Program-made: the position numbers and the translations under genes
Shown here: piece by piece, positions 1 through 6,540 of the stretch
How the letters are laid out: each line of letters starts with the position of its first letter
Position numbering within the stretch: position 1 is the first letter of the stretch
Notes under the pieces: generated by a model
Databases searched by the model: none
What the model saw: only the letters and a program-made list of their open reading frames with translations
Told to the model about the DNA's origin: nothing
NCBI RefSeq assembly: GCF_900115095.1
Contig: NZ_FOVH01000004.1
Location: 600,127 to 664,126, forward strand
DNA from: Actinomadura madurae
GTDB taxonomy: Bacteria > Actinomycetota > Actinomycetes > Streptosporangiales > Streptosporangiaceae
Direction: 5' to 3'
DNA: 64,000 nucleotides

Positions 1-749
1 ACGGCCTCCTCCAGCATCGTGGTGACCTGGGCCGTGAGGTCCGCGTCGAAGAGCTCGGGTTCCTCGGCCCGGACGGTGTCGACCACGGAGAACGCGAACT
101 CCATGTGCATGGACTCGTCGCGGAAGACCCAGTTCGTCCCCGACGCGAGGCCGTTCAGCAGGCCCCGCGACCGCAGCCAGTACACGTAGGCGAAGGCGCC
201 GTAGAAGAACAGCCCCTCGATGCAGGCCGCGAAGCAGATGAGGTTCAGCAGGAACGCCCGGCGGTCGTCGGCGGTGCGGAGTTCGTCCAGGGCGCCGAGC
301 GAGTCGATCCAGCGGAAGCAGAACCGCGCCTTGGACCGGATGGACGGGATGTGCTCGATGGCCGCGAACGCCTTGGCCCGTTCGTCCTGGTCGGGCAGAT
401 AGGTGTCCAGCAGGGTCAGGTAGAACTGGACGTGGACGGCCTCCTCGAAGAGCTGCCGCGACAGGTAGAGCCGGGCCTCGGGCGCGTTGACGTGCTTGTA
501 GAGGTTGAGCACGAGGTTGTTCGCCACGATCGAGTCGCCGGTGGCGAAGAACGCGACCAGCCGGTTGACCAGGTGCAGCTCGGCGGGCGTCAGGCGCGCC
601 AGGTCGGCGAGGTCGGTCGCGAGGTCGACCTCCTCGACCGTCCACGTGTTGCGGATCGCGGCCCGGTACCGCTCGTAGAAGTCGGGGTAGCGCATGGGAC
701 GCAGGGTCAGGTCCATGCCCGGGTCCAGCAGCATCGCTCGCTCGTTCAC
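1..749 (-). CDS. nrdB: Class I ribonucleotide reductase small (R2) subunit, C-terminus cut by window edge
   Basis: This is the radical-generating R2 partner of the large subunit encoded just upstream. It holds the diiron site whose tyrosyl radical starts reduction of ribonucleotides to deoxyribonucleotides. 249 residues are visible, from GTG at 749, which overlaps the nrdA stop as GTGA, so the two are translationally coupled. The ferritin-like ligand pattern is present: GDSIVANN near residue 70 supplies the Asp, and FEEAVHVQ near residue 100 supplies the E-x-x-H pair, followed by the later helix RDESMHMEF. The usual length is about 330 residues, so roughly a quarter is missing only because the window ends. 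It is the second gene of an operon controlled by the riboswitch and NrdR-like boxes upstream of nrdA. Confidence 0.95.
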   Translation of the reverse strand, partial: MNERAMLLDPGMDLTLRPMRYPDFYERYRAAIRNTWTVEEVDLATDLADLARLTPAELHLVNRLVAFFATGDSIVANNLVLNLYKHVNAPEARLYLSRQLFEEAVHVQFYLTLLDTYLPDQDERAKAFAAIEHIPSIRSKARFCFRWIDSLGALDELRTADDRRAFLLNLICFAACIEGLFFYGAFAYVYWLRSRGLLNGLASGTNWVFRDESMHMEFAFSVVDTVRAEEPELFDADLTAQVTTMLEEA

Positions 750-3016
750 TGGCACGCCTCGCACGTCTCCGGGTTCTCCAGGGAGCAGACGGCCGCGGCG
801 ACCGTCGTCTGCGCGATCCGCGTCGCCGGACGGGACCGCAGGTAGTAGGTGGTCTTGAGCCCGCTGCGCCACGCGTACGCGTACATCGAGGAGAGCTTGC
901 CGATCGTCGGCGTCTCCATGAACAGGTTCAGCGAGTGCGCCTGGTCGATGTAGGGGGTGCGGCCGGCGGCCATGTCGATCAGGGCCTTCTGCGGCAGCTC
1001 CCAGGCCGTCCGGTAGAGGGCGCGCATCTCGTCCGGCAGGTCGAGCAGGCCCTGGACGGAGCCGTTCGCCTTCTTGATCGCCTCCCGTACGGCGGGCGTC
1101 CACAGCCCGAGCGACTTCAGGTCGTCCACCAGGTAGCGGTTGATCTGCAGGAACTCGCCGGAGAGGGTCTCGCGCTTGAACAGGTTGGACACCTGCGGCT
1201 CGATGCACTCGTAGCAGCCCGCGATGGACGCGATCGTGGCCGTCGGGGCGATCGCGATCAGCAGCGAGTTGCGGAGCCCCACGTCGGCGACGCGCGCGCG
1301 GAGCGCCTCCCAGGCGTCCGGACGGGACGGTGCCGCGTCCGGGAAATGGTCCGGGTGCAACTGGCCGCGGGCCGTCCGCGTCATGCCGTAGGCGGGCAGC
1401 GGTCCGTGCAGGGCGGCGAGGTCGGCGGACGCGTGGTAGGCGGCCAGCGCGATCTCCTCCGCGATCCGCGTGGACAGCTCGCGCGCCTCGGCCGAGTCGA
1501 ACGGCAGGCGGAGCGTGAAGAACACGTCCGCCAGGCCCATCACGCCGAGGCCGACCGGCCGCCACTTGCGGTTGGCCTTCTCCGCCTCCGGCGTGGGGTA
1601 GAAGCCCCTGTCGATGGTGCGGTCCAGGAACCGGACGGCGGTGCGCACGGTCGAGCGGAGCCGCTCCCAGTCGATCCCGGACGCGTCCACGTGCGCGGCC
1701 AGGTTCACCGAGCCGAGGTTGCAGACGGCCGCCTCCCCGTCCGCGGTCACCTCCAGGATCTCCGTGCACAGGTTGGACAGGTGGACGGTCTGGCCGGGCT
1801 CGGCGGTCTGGTTGCAGGCGCGGTTGGCGGCGTCCTTGAACGTCATCCATCCGTTGCCCGTCTCGGCGAGCGTCCGCATCATCCGGCCGTACAGCTTGCG
1901 GGCCGGGATCTGCCGGACGAACCGCCCCTCCTTCTCCGCCGCCCGGTACGCCTCGTCGAACGCATCGCCCCAGAGGTCGGCCAGCTCGGGGACCTCCTTC
2001 GGGTCGAACAGCGACCACGTCGCGTCGGCCTCGACGCGGCGCATGAACTCGTCCGGGATCCAGTTGGCCAGGTTCAGGTTGTGGGTGCGGCGCGCGTCCT
2101 CGCCCGTGTTGTCGCGCAGCTCCAGGAACTCCTCGACGTCGGCGTGCCACGGCTCCAGGTAGACGCAGGCCGCGCCCTTGCGGCGGCCGCCCTGGTTGAC
2201 GGCGGCGACGGACGCGTCGAGCGTGCGCAGCCACGGGACGATCCCGTTGGCGTACCCGTTCGTCCCGCGGATCAGAGAGCCGCGCGACCGCACCTTCGTC
2301 CACGAGACGCCGATGCCGCCCGCGTACTTGCTGAGCCGCGCGATCTGCCCGTACCGCTCGTAGATCGAATCCAGCTCGTCGCGCGGCGAGTCGAGCAGGA
2401 AGCAGGACGACAGCTGCGGGCGGCGGGCCGCGGAGTTGAACAGCGTCGGCGAGCTGGGCAGGTACGACAGCGTGCTGAGCAGCCCGTACAGCTCCGCGAC
2501 CTCCTCGACGCTCTCGGACAGGCCGCAGGCGACCCGCAGGAAGAAGTGCTGCGGGCGCTCCAGCACGAGCCGCGACCGCGGATGCCGCAGCAGATACCGG
2601 TCGTAGAGCGTCCGGAGCCCGAAGTACTCGAACCGGTCATCGGCGGACTCGTCGACCAGGGCGTCGAGGTCGGACGCGTGGGCGGCGACGAACGCGGCCG
2701 GAGCCTCCGCCAGGAGGCCCTCCCGGTGCGCGGCGGCGACCGACTCGGCGAACGTCCGGACGCCCGCGGACGCGGCCTCGTCCCGGATCCGGCCGCCGAG
2801 GAGCCGGGCGGCGACCCTGGAGTATCCGGGTTCGGCGGGCACCAGGGCGGCGGCCTCGCCGATCGCCAGGTCCCGCAGCGCGCCCGCGTCGCCGTTGTCC
2901 CCGGCCCGGGCGGCGGCCGGCAGCCGCCCGGCGTCCACGCCGGGCACCCCGTCGCAGGCCGCCTCGACCTCGGCGACGATCCGCGCCGAAGGCGGCGCGG
3001 CCAGAGCCTGTGTCAC
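746..3016 (-). CDS. nrdA: Class I ribonucleotide reductase large (alpha) subunit
   Basis: Catalytic subunit of class I ribonucleotide reductase, reducing NDPs in the cytosol. About 756 residues. Active-site signatures are intact: LSSCFLLD near residue 203 gives the first redox cysteine, NLCTEI near 416 gives the radical Asn-Cys-Glu triad, GGRRKGAA and RRTHNLNLANW line the pocket, and the tail ends CEACQ with the shuttle cysteines. The N-terminus has only a degenerate ATP-cone-like helical stretch without the usual basic hairpin, as I recall for streptomycete NrdA. I chose GTG 3016 because AGGGGAG lies six bases upstream; ATG 3022 is an in-frame alternative but sits directly against that Shine-Dalgarno. 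The open frame continues further upstream, but it runs into the riboswitch and encodes nothing recognisable. It is co-transcribed with nrdB. Confidence 0.95.
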   Translation of the reverse strand: MTQALAAPPSARIVAEVEAACDGVPGVDAGRLPAAARAGDNGDAGALRDLAIGEAAALVPAEPGYSRVAARLLGGRIRDEAASAGVRTFAESVAAAHREGLLAEAPAAFVAAHASDLDALVDESADDRFEYFGLRTLYDRYLLRHPRSRLVLERPQHFFLRVACGLSESVEEVAELYGLLSTLSYLPSSPTLFNSAARRPQLSSCFLLDSPRDELDSIYERYGQIARLSKYAGGIGVSWTKVRSRGSLIRGTNGYANGIVPWLRTLDASVAAVNQGGRRKGAACVYLEPWHADVEEFLELRDNTGEDARRTHNLNLANWIPDEFMRRVEADATWSLFDPKEVPELADLWGDAFDEAYRAAEKEGRFVRQIPARKLYGRMMRTLAETGNGWMTFKDAANRACNQTAEPGQTVHLSNLCTEILEVTADGEAAVCNLGSVNLAAHVDASGIDWERLRSTVRTAVRFLDRTIDRGFYPTPEAEKANRKWRPVGLGVMGLADVFFTLRLPFDSAEARELSTRIAEEIALAAYHASADLAALHGPLPAYGMTRTARGQLHPDHFPDAAPSRPDAWEALRARVADVGLRNSLLIAIAPTATIASIAGCYECIEPQVSNLFKRETLSGEFLQINRYLVDDLKSLGLWTPAVREAIKKANGSVQGLLDLPDEMRALYRTAWELPQKALIDMAAGRTPYIDQAHSLNLFMETPTIGKLSSMYAYAWRSGLKTTYYLRSRPATRIAQTTVAAAVCSLENPETCEACQ

Positions 3017-3154
3017 GTGCATCTCCCCTCGCAAGCCGCCTCGCGGAGGCATGCGAACGGGACGCGGCGGCATGCCGCGCTCCGTCCCCGGCCCACCCGC
3101 GAGGCCTGGACGTGGTGATCCGGGGGTCGACCCCGGACCCCCGAAGCGGTCGTG

Positions 3155-3345
3155 CGGGCAGGTCTTCGGACTCGCGGGCGCCGCCTCGAAAGGCGTCCTA
3201 CTGGCCGTCGCTTCCCAGGCCGTGCGGCCCAGTGCGTGATGACGGCGGTCGTTCCCGCTCACCGCTGCGGGGCAGTCCCGGACTCACACCGGGTTCCCTC
3301 TTGCGACGCCCCCGCCGCGCGAGCGGCGGGGGCGTACCAGCACGG
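3155..3345 (-). promoter_or_regulatory. Cobalamin (AdoCbl) riboswitch ahead of nrdAB
   Basis: On the minus strand this leader contains, in order, the conserved B12-riboswitch blocks: GAGGGAACCCGGTGTGAGTC, then GGGACTGCCCCGC, then GGGAAGCGACGGCCAGTAGG, then GCGAGTCCGAAGACCTGCC. Together these form the core and the conserved kissing-loop elements. A GC-rich hairpin at about 3120-3143 lies between the aptamer and the nrdA start and may be the expression platform. Known biology: in streptomycetes a B12 riboswitch represses class Ia nrdABS so that the B12-dependent class II enzyme (NrdJ) is used when cobalamin is available. The same logic is inferred here. The ends given are approximate. Confidence 0.93.
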
Positions 3346-3351
3346 GATTGA

Positions 3352-3398
3352 ACCCTACATGTAGTCGACGATCTTTGCACAACCCCAAGATGTTGGGT
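3352..3398 (-). promoter_or_regulatory. Two tandem NrdR-like boxes in the nrdAB promoter
   Basis: Two 16-bp imperfect palindromes lie upstream of the riboswitch: CCCCAAGATGTTGGGT at 3383-3398 and ACCCTACATGTAGTCG at 3352-3367. Each matches 11 of 16 positions of the NrdR consensus ACACWATATATWGTGT. Their centres are exactly 31 bp apart, the three-helical-turn spacing typical of paired NrdR boxes. They probably overlap the promoter of the riboswitch-nrdAB transcript, adding ATP/dATP-sensing repression to B12 control. The nrdR gene itself is not in the window. Confidence 0.7.
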
Positions 3399-3449
3399 GT
3401 GTCGCGGATTCACGGGGTCGGCTGCGCGACCGCCGCGCAGGGTGGGACG

Positions 3450-4082
3450 ATGGGTGGCGCCATGTCCCCGCCCGCCTCGCAGCCGCTGTTCAGGACCGCG
3501 CGCGCGGTGGTGTTCGCCACCGTGTGCGTCACGCTGGCGACCCTCGGGCACGTCCTGGCGAGCGGGGCGCCGGTCCCGGTCTGGTCGGCGATGGCGGGGT
3601 TCGCGGCGGTGCTCGGCGTGACGGCGGTGCTGGCGGGCCACGAGCGCTCGCTGGCGACGATCTTCGGCGGGCTGCTCGGCGGGCAGTTCGCGCTGCACAC
3701 GCTCTTCGCCGCCGCGTCCGGCCCGATGGGCCATCACACGCCGGAGACGCACGCCGCGATGGCGGACGGAGCCACCCGGGGCGGCGCGGAGAACGGCCTC
3801 GCGATGACGCTCGCGCACTGCGTGGCCGCGCTGGTCGCGGCCTGGTGGCTGCGCCGCGGCGAGCGGGCCGCGTGGGCGCTGGCGCGGCAGGTCGCCGCGC
3901 TGGCGAACCGTCCGATCAGGCTGTTCCTGGCCCTCCTCGCCGTCGAGCCGGCCGAGCCGCCGGCGCGTCCCCGCCGGGCGACGCCCGCGCCGGCCGGCGT
4001 CACCTCCACCGGGCGGGCCCTGCGGCACCAGGTGGTCCGGCGGGGTCCCCCGCCGCGTTCGAGGGCGCTCGCTCACCTCTGA
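3450..4082 (+). CDS. Small polytopic membrane protein beside YcnI/CopC
   Basis: About 210 residues with several hydrophobic segments (roughly residues 15-35, 42-62, 65-90 and 110-135) and a basic, proline-rich cytoplasmic-looking tail. A His-rich loop (GPMGHHTPETH) lies between two membrane segments, which would suit metal contact. I do not recognise a catalytic domain. The gene is immediately upstream of YcnI- and CopC-like genes in the same orientation, so a role in copper handling or assembly is inferred from context only. Start: ATG 3450 follows GGGTGGG; ATG 3462 is an in-frame alternative. The promoter region is shared, divergently, with the nrdAB control region. Confidence 0.75.
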   Translation: MGGAMSPPASQPLFRTARAVVFATVCVTLATLGHVLASGAPVPVWSAMAGFAAVLGVTAVLAGHERSLATIFGGLLGGQFALHTLFAAASGPMGHHTPETHAAMADGATRGGAENGLAMTLAHCVAALVAAWWLRRGERAAWALARQVAALANRPIRLFLALLAVEPAEPPARPRRATPAPAGVTSTGRALRHQVVRRGPPPRSRALAHL

Positions 4083-4159
4083 GCCCGAGCGCAGTACGTC
4101 ACCGGACGCCGTTTCCGGCGCGTTCGGCCTTTCCCGTACGACTCGAACGGAGTTCCTCC

Positions 4160-4873
4160 ATGCGTTTCCTTCCAGGCGCCCGGCGCGCCGGCGCCGTCGC
4201 GTCGCTCGCCTCCATGGCCGTGATCGGGCTCGCCACGGCCGCGTCCGCGCACGTCACCGTCAACCCGAAGGCGGCCGAGCAGGGCTCGTACGCCAAGGTC
4301 TCGTTCCGCGTGCCGAACGAGCGCGACGACGCGTCCACGACCAAGCTCGTGGTGCACCTGCCGGCCGACCATCCGCTGGCGTCGGTGTCGGTCCGCCCGA
4401 CCCCCGGCTGGACGGTGAAGACGAAGAAGTCCAAGCTCGCGAAGCCGATCCAGTCGCACGGCGGCGAGCTGACCGAGGCGATCACCGAGATCACCTGGTC
4501 GGGGGGCGAGATCGAGCCGGGGCAGTTCCAGGAGTTCGACGTCTCGCTCGGCCCGCTGCCCACCGACACCGACCAGCTCGTCTTCAAGGCCGACCAGACC
4601 TACTCGGGCGGCGAGGTCGTCAAGTGGGAGGAGCCCCCGGCCGAGGGCGCGGCGGAGCCGGAGCACCCCTCGCCGGTGCTGAAGCTGCTCCCCGAGGGCA
4701 GCACGACCGGAACCGGCCTGAGCGCCCAGGTGAAGCCCGTCTCGGCGAGCGAGTCCGCGGCGTCCGCCGATGACGGGACGGCGCGGCTGCTCGGCGGCGC
4801 CGGCATCGCGGTGGGCGTGATCGGCATCGGCGTCGGCGCGTACGGCGTGACCAGGGCGCGGAGCCGGGCATGA
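4160..4873 (+). CDS. YcnI-family (DUF1775) secreted, membrane-anchored copper-associated protein
   Basis: 237 residues. A Sec signal peptide (residues 1-30, cleavage near TAASA/H) leaves a mature protein beginning with His, in the motif AHVTVNPKAAEQGSY. In characterised YcnI proteins the N-terminal His together with a conserved Trp forms a monohistidine copper site. The beta-sandwich DUF1775 core follows (residues 30-180), then a disordered linker and a C-terminal membrane helix (about 210-230) with positive residues at the end. Its stop overlaps the next start (ATGA at 4870), so it is translationally coupled to the CopC-like gene, the usual YcnI neighbour. Likely role: extracytoplasmic copper binding or delivery. 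Confidence 0.92.
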   Translation: MRFLPGARRAGAVASLASMAVIGLATAASAHVTVNPKAAEQGSYAKVSFRVPNERDDASTTKLVVHLPADHPLASVSVRPTPGWTVKTKKSKLAKPIQSHGGELTEAITEITWSGGEIEPGQFQEFDVSLGPLPTDTDQLVFKADQTYSGGEVVKWEEPPAEGAAEPEHPSPVLKLLPEGSTTGTGLSAQVKPVSASESAASADDGTARLLGGAGIAVGVIGIGVGAYGVTRARSRA

Positions 4874-5406
4874 CGCGGGCAGCGCTCCGGGTCGCCGCGG
4901 GCGCCGCGGCCGTCGGGACGGTGCTCGCGCTGACCGCGCCCCCCGCCTCGGCGCACGCCGCGCTCACCGGCGCCAGCCCGGCGAAGGACGCGACGGTCGC
5001 GGCGCCGTCCGAGATCGTCCTCACCTACTCCGATCCGATCCGGCTGCCGCGCGTCGTGCTGACGGACGCCGCGGAGCGGCAGTACCAGGCGGGGCCGCCC
5101 CGCGCGGTCGACAACAAGGTCACGCAGGCGGTCACCGGAGCGCTGCCCAACGGCGAGTACACGGTGGGCTGGCGGGTCGTGTCGGCGGACGGCCACCCGG
5201 TGAGCGGCTCCTACACGTTCACCGTGCGGGGGTCGTCGGGCGGCGCGCAGCCCGCCGCGCCGGCCCCGTCCACGACGAAGGCCGCGTCCTCGGAGGATTC
5301 GGGCGGCTCGTCGGGCTGGCTGTGGATCGGCCTGATCGCGCTGGTCCTGGCGGTGGCGGCCGGCGTGGTCGGCTGGCTCCGCCGCTCCTCCGCCCCCGCG
5401 GACTGA
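4870..5406 (+). CDS. copC: CopC-like copper resistance protein with C-terminal membrane anchor
   Basis: 178 residues: signal peptide (1-30), a CopC/YobA domain (about 30-120) beginning AHAALTGASPAKDATV after the predicted cleavage site and ending GHPVSGSYTFTV, then an Ala/Pro/Ser linker and one membrane helix (about 148-170). The mature N-terminal His and the internal 'SADGHPVSG' His are the positions that bind Cu(II) in CopC proteins. It overlaps the upstream YcnI gene by four bases. No CopD follows, unlike many operons, so the set is YcnI-CopC plus the small membrane protein before them. Confidence 0.93.
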   Translation: MTRAALRVAAGAAAVGTVLALTAPPASAHAALTGASPAKDATVAAPSEIVLTYSDPIRLPRVVLTDAAERQYQAGPPRAVDNKVTQAVTGALPNGEYTVGWRVVSADGHPVSGSYTFTVRGSSGGAQPAAPAPSTTKAASSEDSGGSSGWLWIGLIALVLAVAAGVVGWLRRSSAPAD

Positions 5407-5417
5407 CCCACCGGCTT

Positions 5418-5458
5418 CCGGTCGGGTGATTACAGGATTACAGTGACTACCCGACCGG
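5418..5458 (+). promoter_or_regulatory. Perfect 10-bp inverted repeat around a tandem GATTACAG, overlapping a ribosome-binding site
   Basis: Arms CCGGTCGGGT (5418-5427) and ACCCGACCGG (5449-5458) are perfectly complementary and enclose 21 nt that begin with two tandem copies of GATTACAG (5428-5443). The right arm ends inside the GGAGG Shine-Dalgarno (5457-5461) of the haem-protein gene starting at 5466. As RNA it could mask that site; as DNA the spacing would suit an operator with a TACAGT -10 element inside. Either reading is an inference from layout. Confidence 0.6.
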
Positions 5459-5465
5459 AGGCATC

Positions 5466-6245
5466 GTGGGGGCCGTCATGATCGTCGAGTACATCCGCTA
5501 CCGCATCGACCCGCAGGACGCGGAGGAGTTCGAGGCCGCCTACGCACGCGCTTCCGTGCCGCTCGCCGCCGCACCCCAGTGCGTGGACTACGAGCTGTCG
5601 AGGTGCGTCGACGAGCCGTCGTCCTACATCCTGCGCATCTGCTGGACGTCCGCCGACGACCACATGCGGGGGTTCCGGGGCGGCGAGCACTTCCCGGCGT
5701 TCTTCGCCGAGATCAAGCCGTACGTCCAGCAAATCGAGGAGATGCGGCACTACGGGCTGACACCCGTCCGCGGGGCTGGGTCGTCCGTCCCAACGCTGTA
5801 CGACTGGGCGGGTGGCGGCGAGGCCCTGGAGCGGCTCACCGAGGTCTTCTACACGAACGTCCTCAAGGACGAGCTGCTGCGCCCCCTCTTCGAGCACATG
5901 GCCCCGGACCACCCGAAATGGGTCGCCGCCTGGCTCGGTGAGGTGTTCCGCGGTCCCGAGCGCTACAGCCGGGAGCGCGGCGGCTACCACCACATGGTGC
6001 GGCACCACCTCGGCAAGGCCATCACGGAGGCGCAGCGCCGCCGCTGGGTCTCGCTGCTGATGGACGCGGCCGACGAGGCCGGCCTCCCGGACGACCCCGA
6101 ATTCCGCGCCGCGTTCGCGTCCTACATCGAGTGGGGCACGCGCATCGCGCTCGCCAACTCCCAGCCGGACGCGAAGCCGCCCCTGCAAGCGCCCATGCCG
6201 CACTGGGGCTGGGGCGTCGCGCCGCCCTACATCCCGGCGCAGTAG
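5466..6245 (+). CDS. Antibiotic-biosynthesis-monooxygenase domain fused to a group II truncated haemoglobin
   Basis: 259 residues with two domains. Residues 1-95 form an ABM ferredoxin-like fold (MIVEYIRYRIDPQDAEEF... to the EEMRHYGLTP boundary). Residues 105-240 are a group II truncated globin, recognisable by VFYTNVLKDELLRPLFEHM, the haem-proximal histidine region GGYHHMVRHHL and the conserved Trp in RRRWVSLLMDA. Known family: a chimera of this kind was described from Streptomyces avermitilis. Group II globins bind O2 or NO and ABM domains are often cofactor-free oxygenases, so an oxidative or NO-related activity is plausible, but the substrate is unknown. GTG 5466 is preceded by GGAGG; ATG 5478 is an alternative start with poorer spacing. 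It is monocistronic. Confidence 0.9.
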   Translation: MGAVMIVEYIRYRIDPQDAEEFEAAYARASVPLAAAPQCVDYELSRCVDEPSSYILRICWTSADDHMRGFRGGEHFPAFFAEIKPYVQQIEEMRHYGLTPVRGAGSSVPTLYDWAGGGEALERLTEVFYTNVLKDELLRPLFEHMAPDHPKWVAAWLGEVFRGPERYSRERGGYHHMVRHHLGKAITEAQRRRWVSLLMDAADEAGLPDDPEFRAAFASYIEWGTRIALANSQPDAKPPLQAPMPHWGWGVAPPYIPAQ

Positions 6246-6277
6246 CCTGCACGCCGTTCCTGCGACGAGGGAGGTTG

Positions 6278-6421
6278 ATGAATATGGCCCGCGCGGCCCT
6301 TCGTCAGCATGCCCTTGTCCGGTGCGCGCGGCGGGCCCACTGGGCGGACGACTTCCCCCAGAACGCCGGGCTGCGCCGCGTCACCACCCGCGCGGAGACG
6401 GCCGCGTACGCCACCGACTGA
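6278..6421 (+). CDS. 47-residue basic small protein, unknown function
   Basis: This short gene starts at ATG 6278 behind a strong Shine-Dalgarno, GAGGGAGG (6268-6275), three nt away. It encodes a 47-residue, Arg/Ala-rich protein with one cysteine (motif ALVRCARRAHWADDFPQN). A perfect GC stem terminator follows within 20 nt, which supports a discrete short transcript. There is no membrane segment or recognisable RiPP leader. I do not recognise the family. The combination of good RBS, codon usage like the neighbours and a dedicated terminator favours a real small protein or regulatory peptide over chance. Confidence 0.65.
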   Translation: MNMARAALRQHALVRCARRAHWADDFPQNAGLRRVTTRAETAAYATD

Positions 6422-6436
6422 TTCCTCGCAGCACCG

Positions 6437-6471
6437 AACGTGCCGCCCTTCCCCGGGAAGGGCGGCACGTT
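6437..6471 (+). terminator. Strong intrinsic-type hairpin after the 47-residue ORF
   Basis: A 17-bp perfectly complementary stem, left arm AACGTGCCGCCCTTCCC and right arm from 6455 to 6471, with essentially no loop (the inner pairs will open). It is followed by a short T-containing stretch. It separates the small ORF from the promoter of the MMPL gene. Confidence 0.85.
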
Positions 6472-6488
6472 CGCGTTTCCGGGAGCGA

Positions 6489-6533
6489 TTGACAAATTAC
6501 GCTAGTTCACTAACACTTCCTATTCGACTAGCG
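6489..6533 (+). promoter_or_regulatory. Promoter and TetR-type operator of the MMPL gene
   Basis: TTGACA (6489-6494) and TAACAC (6511-6516) are separated by 16 bp, a good vegetative promoter for this GC-rich genome. The spacer/-10 region contains the palindrome TAGTTCACTA (6503-6512 region), and a second inverted repeat, CGCTAGT (6500-6506) with ACTAGCG (6527-6533), brackets the -10 element. The layout is typical of repression by the TetR protein encoded at the end of the operon (8697). That pairing is inferred. Confidence 0.65.
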
Positions 6534-6540
6534 ATTGGCG

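Noticed and set aside
935..3118. Very long open frame antisense to nrdA, and similar long frames antisense to many other genes
   Set aside because: They mirror strongly conserved genes in a GC-rich genome, have Arg/Pro/Gly-rich low-complexity translations and no recognisable motifs; stop codons are simply rare in these frames.
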